64,000 nt of DNA from Dryas octopetala (Eukaryota > Streptophyta > Magnoliopsida > Rosales > Rosaceae), in NCBI GenBank assembly GCA_963921425.1, contig OY992834.1:4402001-4466000 (forward strand), written 5' to 3'. Position numbers and translations under genes: made by a program. Shown one piece after another: positions 46,901-58,699 of the stretch (positions are counted from its first letter, which is position 1; each line of letters opens with the position of its first letter). The notes under the pieces are model-generated. The model searched no databases, was not told the DNA's origin, and saw nothing but the letters and a program-made list of their open reading frames with translations.

Positions 46901-48461
46901 ATCCCTCAGTTTTCTTGTATGTATGCTTGTCAGAATGATGAACATAGTGTTCACCTAACTTTCTTATTAATTAGAAACTAGGCAAGATGATAAACAGGCA
47001 TAAAATCTTTGGTAGAACTACCTATAATCAAAAGAAGGGAAAATCGAGTGCAGGGTGTTCACAATAAAATTCACAGTAGCACAATCTGCAGCTGCTGTAT
47101 CTGTCATGTGAGTGTGCTGAACCTGAATATTGAAAAGTTATTTGGACAAAGAAAGGAAACTCTTATAAGAAACATGCACATTTTAAAGTTTGGATAAATC
47201 TGAATGACTACTTGATTGCACCTAGCAGTAAAAATCCTTATTTGAGTTAAAATTGACAACTGGAACCTTCACGGCAACTTTTTGGCCATCATGTGTGCGA
47301 GCAGCATGGACTTGTGCAAGGGAAGCACTTGCTATTGGAACAGGATCAAACTCAGCAAAAATCTGCATTAAAATGTCTTAGCTCATTATACCAGTGTTCT
47401 ACCTCAACAACAAGTGGTACTAAAACTCATGGATCTAGTACAAGAAGAAATCTCTGTGAAAATTCATTGGAGAAAAAAGTATCAAAACCTACGCATCAAA
47501 TGTGGCTAACAGAGAACCAATAATCTAAGAGAACTTAACAGCATGTTTGTATGTATGAGATATATTGCATTAAACACTTGCAATAACACGTATAACCAAA
47601 ACTACATACTTTATCCGGGGTATCTCCAAGCTCCTTCTCGATGACTTCACACACTTGCTCATATGAAGAAACCGGGCATTTATTCAACATGGACTCCCTC
47701 ATTGTCTGGACATACTCTTGAGGTACCAAGTATTCCTGTACAAAATCGAATACACAGAAACATGGTTCGCACCCAATCACCCATTGCTTGCAATCAAGAA
47801 ATGTTGTTCTGATTGAGCATTTACTAAGCATTACCATAGCTCATCTCAAACTTAAAATGAAACACATAGTTATATTGAAAGGCATACCAATTGTCCAATA
47901 TGTTGACCGAGTTTGATATATATTCCTCCATTTTTGAAACACAATTCTTGAAGGTTACGTGCAGACCTGAGGTGAACTTCATGTTTGGCTTTTAACCTCT
48001 CAGTGCTTCCTTCAGGCAGTCCCCACAGTGAATACTCATAATCTAATGACAAAGACATTGTAACAGTGTAACTCCGTCAGAATCTAAAACCGCAGCTAAT
48101 ACCAACCCAACATTCTAAATTCAAATTAGCAAACTACGACAAACCAATTGAATTTCACATAAGCTAAGGAACTAATAATGCTCGACTGAAATGTTAAAAC
48201 GGGACCGTATTGTGAAACCACCTAAACCCTAAGATTTACATGCTTAGAGAAAACGGAGAGGTTATGAGGTGAAGTGCGAGTACCGAAGGCGATGGCGGCA
48301 GCTGTGGTGGCGTCGCGAAGAAGACGGGAGGGGACGGTGGTGTAGAGCTTCAAGGTCATGGAGGGGTCGTCGGAGGTGGCCATTGACGCCGCCACGCCGC
48401 CGCCAAAAAGTGCGGTTGTCGACAGCAAGAGCTTCGCGCGCCAAACGGATCGTGTGGCCAT
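43994..48461 (-). CDS. ABC1 (UbiB/ADCK-type) atypical kinase, ATH9-like
   Basis: Twelve exons on the minus strand: 48461-48284, 48042-47888, 47735-47610, 47362-47267, 47122-47022, 46816-46780, 46686-46468, 46046-45935, 45373-45282, 45193-45014, 44738-44625, 44194-43994. They join in frame to 536 residues, like Arabidopsis ATH9 (At2g40090). ABC1/UbiB proteins are atypical kinases or ATPases of mitochondria and plastids tied to quinone and lipid metabolism; this ADCK1-like branch is probably mitochondrial. Visible motifs: KxGQ ([14 protein letters not shown]), the Ala-rich loop ([13 protein letters not shown]), [14 protein letters not shown], catalytic [17 protein letters not shown] and metal-binding [12 protein letters not shown]. 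All key residues are kept. The N-terminus ([20 protein letters not shown]) could be a targeting sequence. Intron 6 begins with GC (GCAAGT after 46780), a second GC-AG intron in this window. Confidence 0.94.
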
Positions 48462-51400
48462 ATCGTTGGGAACGTCGTCGCGCCGCGAGGAAAACGAATA
48501 GAAGATTCACGCAACGGTGACATATACTGATTTTCTTGTCCAAATTTTGTGCACGTTCTTTTTGTTTTTGTTTTTTTTACCAAAAAGGGCATAAGAGGCC
48601 TTAGAGGGCTCTCCTTTATTTTAGGTCTGAGGGGCTGGGCCGGCTGGCTTGCTATATTTAAAATTCTAGTGGGCTTGTTTTTTTGGTTGAATTTGGGCCT
48701 TTTTAAGATTGGGGGAACTTGGGTTTGAGTTGCCCAATACTTCTTTCTTTTTCATTTTTGGCTAAAATTATTTGTACAAAACTACAAAATTTCAATTCAC
48801 CGTATCTCGTGTTGTCACTCTAATAAAGGTGAAACCCACACAATTAAAGGGATGGTACAAGACGTGAAGTTGAGATGATACAAATAGACCTGCTTCTCAA
48901 TTTTTTTTTAGAAAATTTAAATAAACCGAAATTGTATCATTTAAAGACTTGTAACCTTTTTTTTATTTAAGTTTGAGAAATTTATTTCTTAAGTAGTGTT
49001 CGAGCACCTCAAAAAGGGTTTAAATGTCTATTGATCACTATTCGATAAGATTCAAACACTACTTAAGGAAGATTCAAATACTTCTCGAGAGGAGTTTGAA
49101 CACTTCTTTAGAATTAGATTTTTAAAACTTTAAACAAACTGTTAAAAGTCTTGGATATAAACAAATAAATAAAAAAAACTAGTTTTCAAAATTTTCAAAA
49201 ATCTCAATTGAATGCCTAGCATCCATTTGATAACCATCGTCTAGAAGACTAGAGCAAGTTAATGAGTTATGAAGGTTATTGAAACACTTTCGACCAAAAA
49301 TAGATCCTATGTAACACATATATTATAAAATTTCTAAAGGATATATTAAGGTTTAGATAACATAACATATATGTCACATATTTCATGACTCATGAGTGAC
49401 CTAATCGCTAGTCCATATCTATGCTTTCTACCTCAGATCTTTATGCACCACGTTCATATCCATTCTCAAAATCCGTGTCCATGCCATAAATCACGAACAA
49501 TTAAACAAATAGAGTAAACTGTGTGACGTGCCACAAATACACATCCCAATATTTTTTTTTTTTTTTTTTTTTTTTGTGTTTTCAAAATACACACCCAATC
49601 CACCTTGGCTTTCTAGAAAGTGCCCAATATTATAAACATGGGCTAGTAAGTAGGCTAGAAATGGCTTAATATCCTTATTAATCTTCCGCGTGCTGTACGC
49701 GTATGTACATAAAGACGAGCCCACTCTTTTTCTCTACCTTCCATAACAAGCCAATAAGGGTCACACTTCATTTTCTAGAGGAGACATGTTTTGCTTTTGT
49801 TTAATCTCTACTTTTCTTAATACCTTTCAATCTGTTTGTGTGTTTAATTTATACATCTTTTATAAGGCTAGTACGTGTCACCAATCAAGCAATCACAATG
49901 TGAAATTGTACGTGAGCTGCCAAAAGAACCAAACATTAATTAGCTTGGCTAAGATAGATGATCATCTACCGACTAATAAGTCAAATCTTAGTACTGTTCT
50001 TGTTTCTGGAATTACTCGTAAAGTCGTAAGCCACGCGTAATTGTAGTTGTGGCAATTAATATAATTCAATATGAAAAGTTGTTAATATAGATGGAAGGTC
50101 CCCATTTTGTTTCCTAGTGCAGAGAGCAACAGAAGCACAGTTTTTGATGGAATCAGATTCCAAAAGTTGTCCCATGCATTTTCATGAAACGTCACTGGAA
50201 AAAAAAGCTAAAAAGTACTGGTGCTTATGCAACGAATACTCGAACAGTAACAGGTCCAAGTATTAAAAGCAAAGCACTGGCGGCAGAGTCTTTTAAGGCA
50301 TTTCATGATTTATTTCATCAAGCAGTTTCTGCTCCAACTATACAGTGATGGTTAGCAAGTTGGAAAAAACAATAGTTCGTGATGGTTAGCAAGTGATCAA
50401 AGAATAGTGGTTGATTAAAGAGGAATGGTGGTTATATTAAAAATGATATTAGGTATATCAAACTATAGTATTAAAAGTTTAAAACGATATATATAACACT
50501 ACAAAATACAGTATATTCTAGAATATGAGAAATTTATAGGGCATACCTCTGAGTACCAAATGACACATTGACAAACTATGTTGCCTTCACGGGCCTGCCA
50601 TGATGTAGATTGTAGTTCTTGAATTGGCCACTGAGTTTATGACATTTGACTCGTTAATTGACCCGGCCACAGGCGGCTCCAATTAGAAATACTTGACTGC
50701 TTCCTTTGACCCAAAAAAAAAAATACTTGACTTGCTTCCACTAGCCCAAGTGCCCAACATGGCAACAAGCTAATTAAATATCTCCCCAAGAAACCCAAAA
50801 TATTTGGATTTCATCATAAATATGAAACAGTTCCTTCTGGTTTTGACAAAGACTAAATTAATTAAGGCTGCTTGGCAAGTCTACCAAGCAAAAGGTAGAT
50901 TTATTTGTTATTACGTAACAAGGTTTTGCTCTTATCCCTCGTAGATATATTATATATATACCACCAACCCAACCCCATCCATGTCAAAAGCAGTGACGAT
51001 ATATATGCACATTAGTATACATTTATGGAGAATAATTCATAATATTATATTTTTAACACAAATTTTTAATGAGATTCACTTCATATAGAATTTCAACGAT
51101 CCGAACCGTTTATTCATTATTGAAAAAAATTAGGTAAATCGGAAACTATTTACCATATAATATTAAATAGCCAACATTTTAAGTATTTATTTTGTTGACC
51201 ATTTAATCTTTGTAGGTAAATAATTTCTTATTTACCTAATTTTTTGCAAGAATGATCCTTTAATAGAGATCTAAAAAATAGACGATTCGAATCGTTAAAA
51301 TCCGTTAAAATCCTATATGAAGTGAGCCCTATTGAAAACTTATGTAAAAAATAGAATGTCACATATCTGCTTCCTACATTTATTTGATCAATGATGTTTG

Positions 51401-52121
51401 GCTGCTTACATTTTTTTTTTTTTTACAAAGTGAATCGTGATTTATGTTGACTTACAATAAAGAATTGGTCATTAAACGAAACAAAAAAAAGAACACATAT
51501 TATATAATATTGATTGGTTTGAAAAATAAAATGGTAAGAAGCTAGCCAAACATTTTCCTTTAAACAATTTCTTCGACCTGATCGAACATGCATGATCTAT
51601 GCATTCAAAAGGCAGAGATGCCAAGAGGGAGAGGTGTAGACTGTAGAGATGCCAAGAGGAAGGTGTTATTTAATTTCTGTTGCATACACCTTTCGCCGTT
51701 AGTATACCAAATAAGTGTGATGAGTACTATATCTATTTAATTACTAACTAGTATCTAGAATGGCTGTATAAGTATGTGCACATGACTTGGGAATTTTTAA
51801 ACAGTCCATTGAATTTGTAGTCTCAACAAGTCTTCAGGTTGGTTTAAGGGTAGGTTGCATTTGTTGAATACTGTCTCATATTGGTTAGACTAAGAGTTTA
51901 ATATATATATATATAAAATCATATATACTCACTCGCTCATTTCATCTAGCTAAAATTTTAAGCCTTTAAATGTATGTTCAATATAGTATTGGAATCATTA
52001 ACTACTGTATGTTATATTTAATATATAAAAATTATATTTAAGGACTTTCGTTCACCCAAGAGAGAAACTATTTGTCTACTTGTATGATCATTTAAAAGAG
52101 AAATTATATATAAAGACAAAC
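48462..52121. other. AT-rich intergenic region (left half of a gene desert)
   Basis: No gene is recognised over about 3.6 kb. There are homopolymer runs (poly-T near 49553-49575), a TA repeat near 51899-51915, and one foldback element listed separately. The ORF at 49786-50040 (+) has a hydrophobic start but no family signature and no plausible exons nearby. Most of the rest is probably degraded transposon DNA. Confidence 0.45.
51041..51362. mobile_element. Foldback MITE-like inverted repeat
   Basis: The left arm (about 51041-51185) and the reverse complement of the right arm (about 51215-51362) share the blocks CTCACTTCATATAG, AACGATYCGAA, AAAAATTAGGTAAAT and CTATTTA. The palindrome has arms of about 150 bp with substitutions and a short loop. 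Exact ends and target duplication are not clear. It is non-coding. Confidence 0.6.
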
Positions 52122-52124
52122 TAA

Positions 52125-52463
52125 GGGCCTGTTTGGTATCCTATTCAAAATTTTTTTTCAAAAATTAAGAATTTCTTTTAAATATGATTTTTCAAAATCA
52201 ATTTTTAAAATTTTAAAACTTGTTTCGTATGAAATTTGAAAACAATTTTTAAAATACAATAATGATACAGCTAAGGACAAAGGAAGTGTAAAAGAAAAAA
52301 TTGAAAAAAACGATGTTTTATCGTTTTTAAAAAAAGACATTTTTGAATTTTTTTCTAAAAATTATTTTTGAAAATTGTATACCAAACACGTTTTCTTGAC
52401 TAAAATTATTTTTTTGTTTTTAAAAAAATAAAATAATTTTTTAATAGAATACCAAACAAGCCC
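52125..52463. mobile_element. Tourist-like MITE (PIF/Harbinger group)
   Basis: The left end is GGGCCTGTTTGGTATCCTATT up to a few bases, and the reverse complement of the right end is GGGCTTGTTTGGTATTCTA. TAA flanks both sides (52122-52124 and 52464-52466), a 3-bp TWA target duplication. The 339-bp element is AT-rich and non-coding. A decayed copy in reverse orientation lies at 22964-23291, which supports its being a family. Confidence 0.8.
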
Positions 52464-52466
52464 TAA

Positions 52467-54684
52467 GTATCTTGACCAAGTATTTAGCACCGGTCTCACA
52501 TTAGTTGGACCAATAATGTAATAAGACTACATATACTTATTGAGTCTTTCCCCTTAACAATTTAAGTCATCGACCAATCGCATTGAGATAAAATGTATTT
52601 AGTTGGTCAAGAAGCAAAGAACTTATGCATATGGTTAAACACCAGTAGCTACCACCAAAAGCAATCAAATATTCAAATTCAAAATAAGCATGTTGCTGTT
52701 GGGTTTAGTGTTGCTCTCACATTTTAAACAACGTTTTATAAAAGAAACAAAGCTCGATCAAAGCTGGCATGTGTGTTCAAAACAAAGCTGCGGCTGCCGA
52801 AGCAAGTTGGCTTAATTATGAAATAATTTTAAACCAAAACCAGCTGGAGGACAAAAATTCGGATCATCTCGGTGGCTTCTCCCATTGCAGGCCCTATCTA
52901 CAGTTTGTACTTCACTAGCCGTTGCCCAAGGAATCTCATCATCACCACTTACTCATCACCAACCAGTCCACCACCAGGCCACCATATAAGGTGATATCAG
53001 TCCCCAATGGATTTCTGTTTTTGAGTTTAATAGCTACCAAAGTTTTCAATGCCAACGTAACATTTTTCATATTTTATTGCTAGCTCAATCAATGGGTCTA
53101 ACTTTCTACAAGGGATTGGATTAGATTGGATTATTTTTGGGGTGTGACCCATAACGGTTTATCAATTCAACCACCATATATTCTAACTGCAACGTCATTA
53201 TTCATCTATTAAAGAATTTAGCCCCCAAATATATATACACAACCTCCAAAGAAATAATAAGAAACCCCAAATTGATTCGCAGAGGCAAAGTATTGCATGT
53301 GAGTCATGTGACCACATGCCCTGGAATCGGTCGGTTCCACCGTACCCGGTCCATTGATTAGTACTATTTTAAATAGTGAACCCATTTAAAAACAATAGAA
53401 TTAAAGTAAATTTTGGGTAGCCATTGATAAAGATTCATGTACGGGACATGTGTTGATTATGTAGAACAATTGACAATTTATACAACAGCTTGACTATCGT
53501 AAAAAGTAGCCCAAAAAAATTGAAAATTTTGGAACATGGCATTCCTATGTGGTATTAGCCAAAAACATCGTTTTAAGGGCTCAAAATTGTTTTTATTTCC
53601 CCTTTGGTTTTGGAATATTGTTTTTCTTTGTTAATTACAATTTCTCTTTATGTTTCTTAGTAGGATTAAATTAGAAGCTTATATAAAAGTCTAATTACTT
53701 TGTTTTTTCCTTTTTCAGATAATAATATAATATTTGAGACTTTTCTCAATCCGATAAATTATAGTGTTTTTGTATTTAGACGCCCTAATTTCAATTATTA
53801 AATAAATTTGTTAGAGTTTTTCGCTGTGTCACAACATCTTAAAGTAACGAGCCTAAAATTTGCGTCTACACTGACGTAAGCACAAAGAATCATTTCTTAA
53901 TAGGCTTTGTGCTCTCATACTACCCAAATTTTTTTTCTTGCTAATTTACCACCTGAAGTATTAATATGTGCTAATGTGACATCTGTCATTTTTTTTGTTA
54001 ATTTGAAAAGTAATATTGTCAATTTATATTATAAAATATCTGAAAAACAAAACTAAAATTCAAATATACTTAAAAAAAACAAAAAAAAACAAAAAAAACA
54101 AACCCAGCCAACCCACTCTCACCCCCAACACCGACCCATCCCCGACGATGCCGGCCTCCCTTCCCCTCCTTCCCTCTCTATTCTTAATTATACTTAAGGG
54201 CAAATTAGAAAGTTTGAGAAAAAAATTGATGATTAAAAGAAAAATTGACTGTATGTGTCATATTGGCACATATTGATACTTCATGTGGCAAATTGAAAAA
54301 AAAAAAATTTTGGTAATACGGGAGCACACCGTTTATAGTTCAGGTTGTATTTGAGGAAAAAAGCCTTCTTAATAAATAAGAATTAAAATAGTGTCGTTGA
54401 TTGTCGTTTTAAGGCATTTAGGTATTGCCGTTAACTTAGTGATGAGAGAAAAGAGAGATTCCTCTATTTGACCGGTAACGTTGCGCGTGTATAAAAGTTC
54501 CCAAGTCTTTGTCATCACTCCTCTCCAAGACGACGAGTCCAGTCAAAACATTGCACCTAGCCTGTACCTTCCAAACCCAAACCTCCCTTTTAAGCTTCAA
54601 CCTTTAACCCCCAAAACTTGTACATGCACTCATAGCCTCCTTCAAACCCAGAAACCGAAGTTAAAATTGGAAAATATACAAGAC
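52467..54684. other. Intergenic region upstream of the membrane protein gene
   Basis: AT-rich, with a foldback element at 53909-54327 (listed separately). The last 200 bases are C-rich leader-like sequence (54521-54680) and probably the 5' UTR of the gene that follows. No other gene is seen. Confidence 0.45.
53909..54327. mobile_element. Foldback MITE-like element, about 420 bp
   Basis: The left end GTGCTCTCATACTACCCAAA matches the reverse complement of the right end, GTGCTCCCGTATTACCAAAA. Both are followed by a T run and then by TGAAGTATYAATATGTGC and TGACA. The middle contains a C-rich stretch (54106-54178). I could not identify a target duplication with certainty. Confidence 0.65.
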
Positions 54685-56231
54685 ATGGGTTTGAAAAAGG
54701 AAGAGAGATTGAAGAGGGTCTTGAGGGGTGTGAAGACTGTGTTCTTCTTGATCACCATGTTGATTTCGTTGCTTCTGGTTTCGGCTCCGGTTCTTCTGGT
54801 TATCGCCGATACGCTTCTCCCTTCGGCTCTTCTATCCGCTTCTCTTTCGCCTTCTCCTTCTTCCCCTTCTCCTTTCTTTTGGGAAACTCTCTCTTCCCAT
54901 TTCACCAACTACGATTTTCGGTACTCCATCGTTGATATCCCACTCATTTCGATTGTGAGATCCGCCGTCATCATTTGTAAGTGTTCTGTACACTCTTTGA
55001 TTTCCTCACTACAAAACTGAAAACATGTTTTGTCAAACTAATCTGGATTAGTGGCACGGATTGCATGTGATTAATGAAAATGAATTGGATTGTTGGTTTG
55101 TAGGTGTTTATAGCTTTTGTGATGGGCCAAGGCTTTCGCGAGGCCCATATCTGGGGATCACGACCATCTGCTCTGTGCTGTCCCTGGTGTTTGTTTCGTT
55201 GAAGGCTTCGTATGTGTTTGGTGCTTCGGGTATGGAGCGAGAAGGGTATGTAAGAGCCACCGAAATAGCTCTGTTCATCTGCTCGCTGGTTTTGGCTATT
55301 GGCCATATTGTTGTCGCATATAAAACGAGTTGCAGAGAAAGAAGGAAGCTCTGGGTTTACAGAATTGACATCGAAGCTGTAAGTCCTTGTTCTTATTTTC
55401 TCAGATGAAATCGTTTAATTTGAGGTCTTAGTTGCCACTTTAATTAGAATATATCGAGACTTAAATTAAAATGAAAATTCTGTAAAAATATTGGTAGGAA
55501 AATCCGACCCTTAAAATTATATATGTTTTACGGTTCTCAAAAAAAAGTCTCAAAAACTTGTAATCATTCTCAAATCAAAAGGGTGTTGAGAAATTCCAAA
55601 TCGGATATGTAAGCCTTACCGTACAAGATATAATAGATTAGCCATTTCTATTTATTGCTAATTAATGTTAGAGTTTAATAGTCTAATTTTAACAAAGTCT
55701 TCAAACCACTCCCACCAAACTTTAATTAAAACCTGTGCAAGTTGATTGTTAAATTGCTGACTGTGGAAGGCTTTGAATTCCAAATTGCTGATGTTCTCGA
55801 AGGTCAACATTTCAATTTCAAAGGCCGAGTCAAAATTTAAAACGTTTAGGATGCCTTCAATTGTCACCATATATTGCTCTTTCTTTTTTCCCTTCATTTT
55901 TCATGTTTTCGTTAATTTTCAAAATGTCACAGAGTCCTATATTCGAGGAATCTGTGATGGGCAGCAACCCTGCCCCTATTTTGTCAATATCAGAATAAAC
56001 AACTTTCTCTCATGAGAATCTTCACAGATTCATGTGCATTCATATGTTGCTATTGCTAACCCCCAAATGCATAGTTTATAATTTAATACATGACAATTAA
56101 ATTAACTACAAAAACAAAAGTTCCATGGTTTCTCAAATGTTAATGTGAACATGGCATGCGTGCAGGTTTCAGCTTGCAAAAATGGGTTTCCCAGGTATCA
56201 GAAGCTTCTTCAAGAAGAAAGAGTCAAGTGA
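54685..56231 (+). CDS. Plant membrane protein of unknown function, four predicted helices
   Basis: Exons 54685-54976, 55104-55378 and 56166-56231 join in frame to 210 residues. I do not recognise a named family. I believe similar proteins exist in other dicots as uncharacterised proteins. The N-terminus is basic (MGLKKEERLKRVLRGVK). Hydrophobic segments lie at about 18-50, 82-103, 113-133 and 150-170, so a four-helix integral membrane protein is likely. Between helices are a Ser/Pro-rich loop (52-64) and the polar block FCDGPRLSRGPYLG. The C-terminus is a polar tail with YKTSCRERRKLW and CKNGFPRYQKLLQEERVK. ATG choice: this Met begins the basic stretch; an in-frame extension upstream (from 54481) has no conserved look and includes leader-like sequence. 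Confidence 0.8.
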
Positions 56232-56747
56232 AAAAGTATCACAAACCATGAGGCTATTTTTGGTCACTCACAGTCTCAAGGGTAGAGCAAGTAATTAACC
56301 CTAACTTTCACTATCTCCCATGCGCATGATAGCAAATTACATTTTATTTCTCTATTGCGCTCACTGCTCATTAATATGGGTTTTTTTTTTTGGTACAGAT
56401 TGATGAAGAGGAATCAGTAGGCGTATATAGAAGAAGGTATTATGTATAGCAACGACTTCAATCAACATGTCGTATGCCACAGACTACATGTTGTGAGCTT
56501 TGTGGTTGTGTATCATTCATTATAGAGGCTACCCATTTGTGGCCCATATCTTCATTTTTTCACTTTCTATTCATCAAATGTACAGTACAGTTATATTTTG
56601 TATAGAAAGGTAAAAGTATTTAACAAACTAGCCGAAGGCTTTTGTGAACATGTGTGTGAAATTGATGGAACCAATGTGCTCACTCCTGTACTGTACAGCC
56701 AATTAGCAATTTAGCATATTTGGTCGCATGACTTGTATCCTCAACAG

Positions 56748-56774
56748 GCTCTCGTAGCTCAGTTGGTTAGAGCA
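56748..56774 (+). pseudogene. Truncated tRNA-Thr (AGU) 5' fragment
   Basis: GCTCTCGTAGCTCAGTTGG followed by TTAGAGCA matches the acceptor 5' strand and the D arm (with A box TAGCTCAGTTGG) of plant nuclear tRNA-Thr(AGU). The sequence then leaves the tRNA: there is no anticodon stem, no B box (GGTTCGA) and no 3' acceptor strand. It is a pseudogene remnant or an end piece of a tRNA-derived repeat. The isotype assignment is from memory of the plant tRNA-Thr 5' half. Confidence 0.7.
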
Positions 56775-56942
56775 AGTAACATTGTGAAATTTTCATTTTC
56801 AAACTCAAATATTATTGCACACGCGTATTGGGCTGGACACTCGCAGATAAATTTGTGGAAGCCCAAAGGGTTATATCAAACTTTAGGCCATCATATGGCC
56901 CATAACTTTCTCAAACAAAAAGGTCTCGATCAATATTTTTAG

Positions 56943-57707
56943 AGGGTTGCTATTTGCACACCTTTCTTAAAAAAAAAAAAAAAAATTAATGTGAAAAGAC
57001 ACACACACCCCTATCTCTCTCCTCTCCTCCTTTCTCTGCAAACACAGCCCCCCCTCTCCTCCTCCTTCCTCCCTTTCCCCTGCACCCTCTTAGACCCACC
57101 AACCCAGCCAAGTTCGACCCCCCTCCTCCTTCCTCCCCCCATGACCCACCTCTTCCCTTTTCTCTCTTCCAAAAAATTGTGCAGCTGCATTTTTTTTTTT
57201 TTGCTAAAATGTTGAGGGGTGGTCGCCGGGGGAAGGGAAGAATCTGGGGTTGAGTTTTGAGGAGAGAGAAAGAAGAGGAGGTGGGTTGAGAAGGGAGGGG
57301 AAGAAGGAGGGGGTGGCGGGGAAAGGAAGGAGTATAGGGTCAGGCTTGACTGGATTGGTGGGTCTGGGAGGGCGCATGGGTGGTGGAGGAATGAGGAGGA
57401 GAGGCGGGGTTGTGTTTACAGAGAAAGGCAGAAGGTGGAAGAGAGAAAGAAGAGGAGGTGGGTCACGGGGGAAGGGGAAAAATGAGGGGTGGCGGTGGAG
57501 GAAGGAGGAGGGGGGTCGGGCTTGGCTGGGTTGTGGGTCTGGGAGGGCGCACGGGAGGGGAGGAAAGAGGGGGAGGGGTAGGGCTGAGTTTGCAGAGAAA
57601 GGAAGAAAGGAGAGAGAGGCGTGTGTGTTTTTTCACATTGTTTTTTTGTTTTTTTTATTAAGAGGTGTGTGCAAAAAGAAAAAAAAAATGTGTGCGATAG
57701 TAGCCTT
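56943..57707. mobile_element. Foldback element with pyrimidine-rich and purine-rich arms
   Basis: The left end AGGGTTGCTATTTGCACACC and the reverse complement of the right end, AAGGCTACTATCGCACACA, align with mostly transition differences. Inner blocks also mirror each other: AATGTGAAAAGACACACAC against its inverse near 57618-57645, and TTTCTCTGCAAACACAGCCC against its inverse near 57583-57602. The left arm is C/T-rich on the plus strand and the right arm G/A-rich. Flanking TATTTTTAG and TATTTTTAA may be a decayed 9-bp target duplication, which would suggest a MULE-type element. Long Gly/Arg ORFs in the right arm reflect low-complexity purine sequence. Confidence 0.65.
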
Positions 57708-58699
57708 CTATTTTTAAAGTGCTATGTATTACAAATTTTAACGTATCCAATAAAAACTTACAGTTTTCTTTTGCAAAATCTACTTGTAAGATGTTCAATG
57801 TTAGGATCCTAAACATTTCACCTCGCTTCTTGATCTCAAGTCTTCTCTAGCTCACTCTATCAACATTAGTTCAATAGTTCGATGGCATCCCTTTCATTCT
57901 TTTAAGGTGACTTTCACTCATCTATCACTTATCTATATATACACTTGCAATATCATTTACTAATATTCAGTTATTCGATGCCCCAAGACATTCTCAGTTA
58001 TCAATTAGTCTAGTGCGTGAAAGCTGGTCCAAGACATTCTCGATTATCAAAAATATTCAGTTATTCGATATTAAATCTTTTTATTTTTTTGTACAATTGT
58101 GTGATGAAACTTTTTTTTTTCTTATCAATTAATGGAAATCTATGGGTAAAACTTGCTTTTTACAAAACCGACTTATAAGAAAGGATGCTCGAGAGCTCAT
58201 ATACGAGGTCAAGACCTTTTCTTTTTCAATGTAGAATATTGGGTTTTTTTTTTTTTTGGGGTAAGAATATTGGGTTTTGAATTATAATTTAGGTTTATAG
58301 ATCAATATAAAATAAATTTTTAACTATATTAGTTTATAAACCAAAATCTAATAAAACATTTAGGGCATCGACCAATTTTTTTTTTTTTTGGGCTTATAGT
58401 CTTTTTGATATTAACATCAACTAATTTCAATTATAATATTCGACACTGTTGTCTATGTCGTTTATTGTCGCATACAAGAAAATCTCTAATATCACATTTG
58501 TTTCACGCTTTGGACACGATGTGCGTTGATAAAACGCTAAGCGCATCTATATTCTATAAAAGCCCAATGAAAAAAGACACAAACGACGACGTTCCCGCTG
58601 GTCTTCCCGCAGTGTCGTTTTGTTTTCTGAAACAAAAAACCAGGTTGCAAGAAGAGCTTCAAAGCTCGAGTGCGCGCGAGAGAGAGAGAGACTGATAGA
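57708..58699. other. Upstream region of NUP88
   Basis: AT-rich with T-homopolymers (58239-58258, 58377-58390). A GAGAGA leader-like stretch lies just before the start codon (58677-58690). An ORF from 58405 to 58695 reads into the leader and is not convincing as a protein. No separate gene is seen. Confidence 0.45.

Noticed and set aside
54481-54684. Upstream in-frame extension of the membrane protein
   Set aside because: The extension is Pro/Thr/Cys-rich leader-like sequence, and the Met at 54685 starts the basic N-terminus that leads into the first helix.
56748-56820. Complete tRNA-Thr gene
   Set aside because: Only the acceptor 5' strand and D arm are present; the anticodon arm, T arm and 3' acceptor strand are missing.
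57250-57717. Gly/Arg-rich protein in the foldback element
   Set aside because: The frame comes from a purine-rich arm (GGA/GAG repeats), shows alternative open frames on the same strand, and lies within an inverted repeat.
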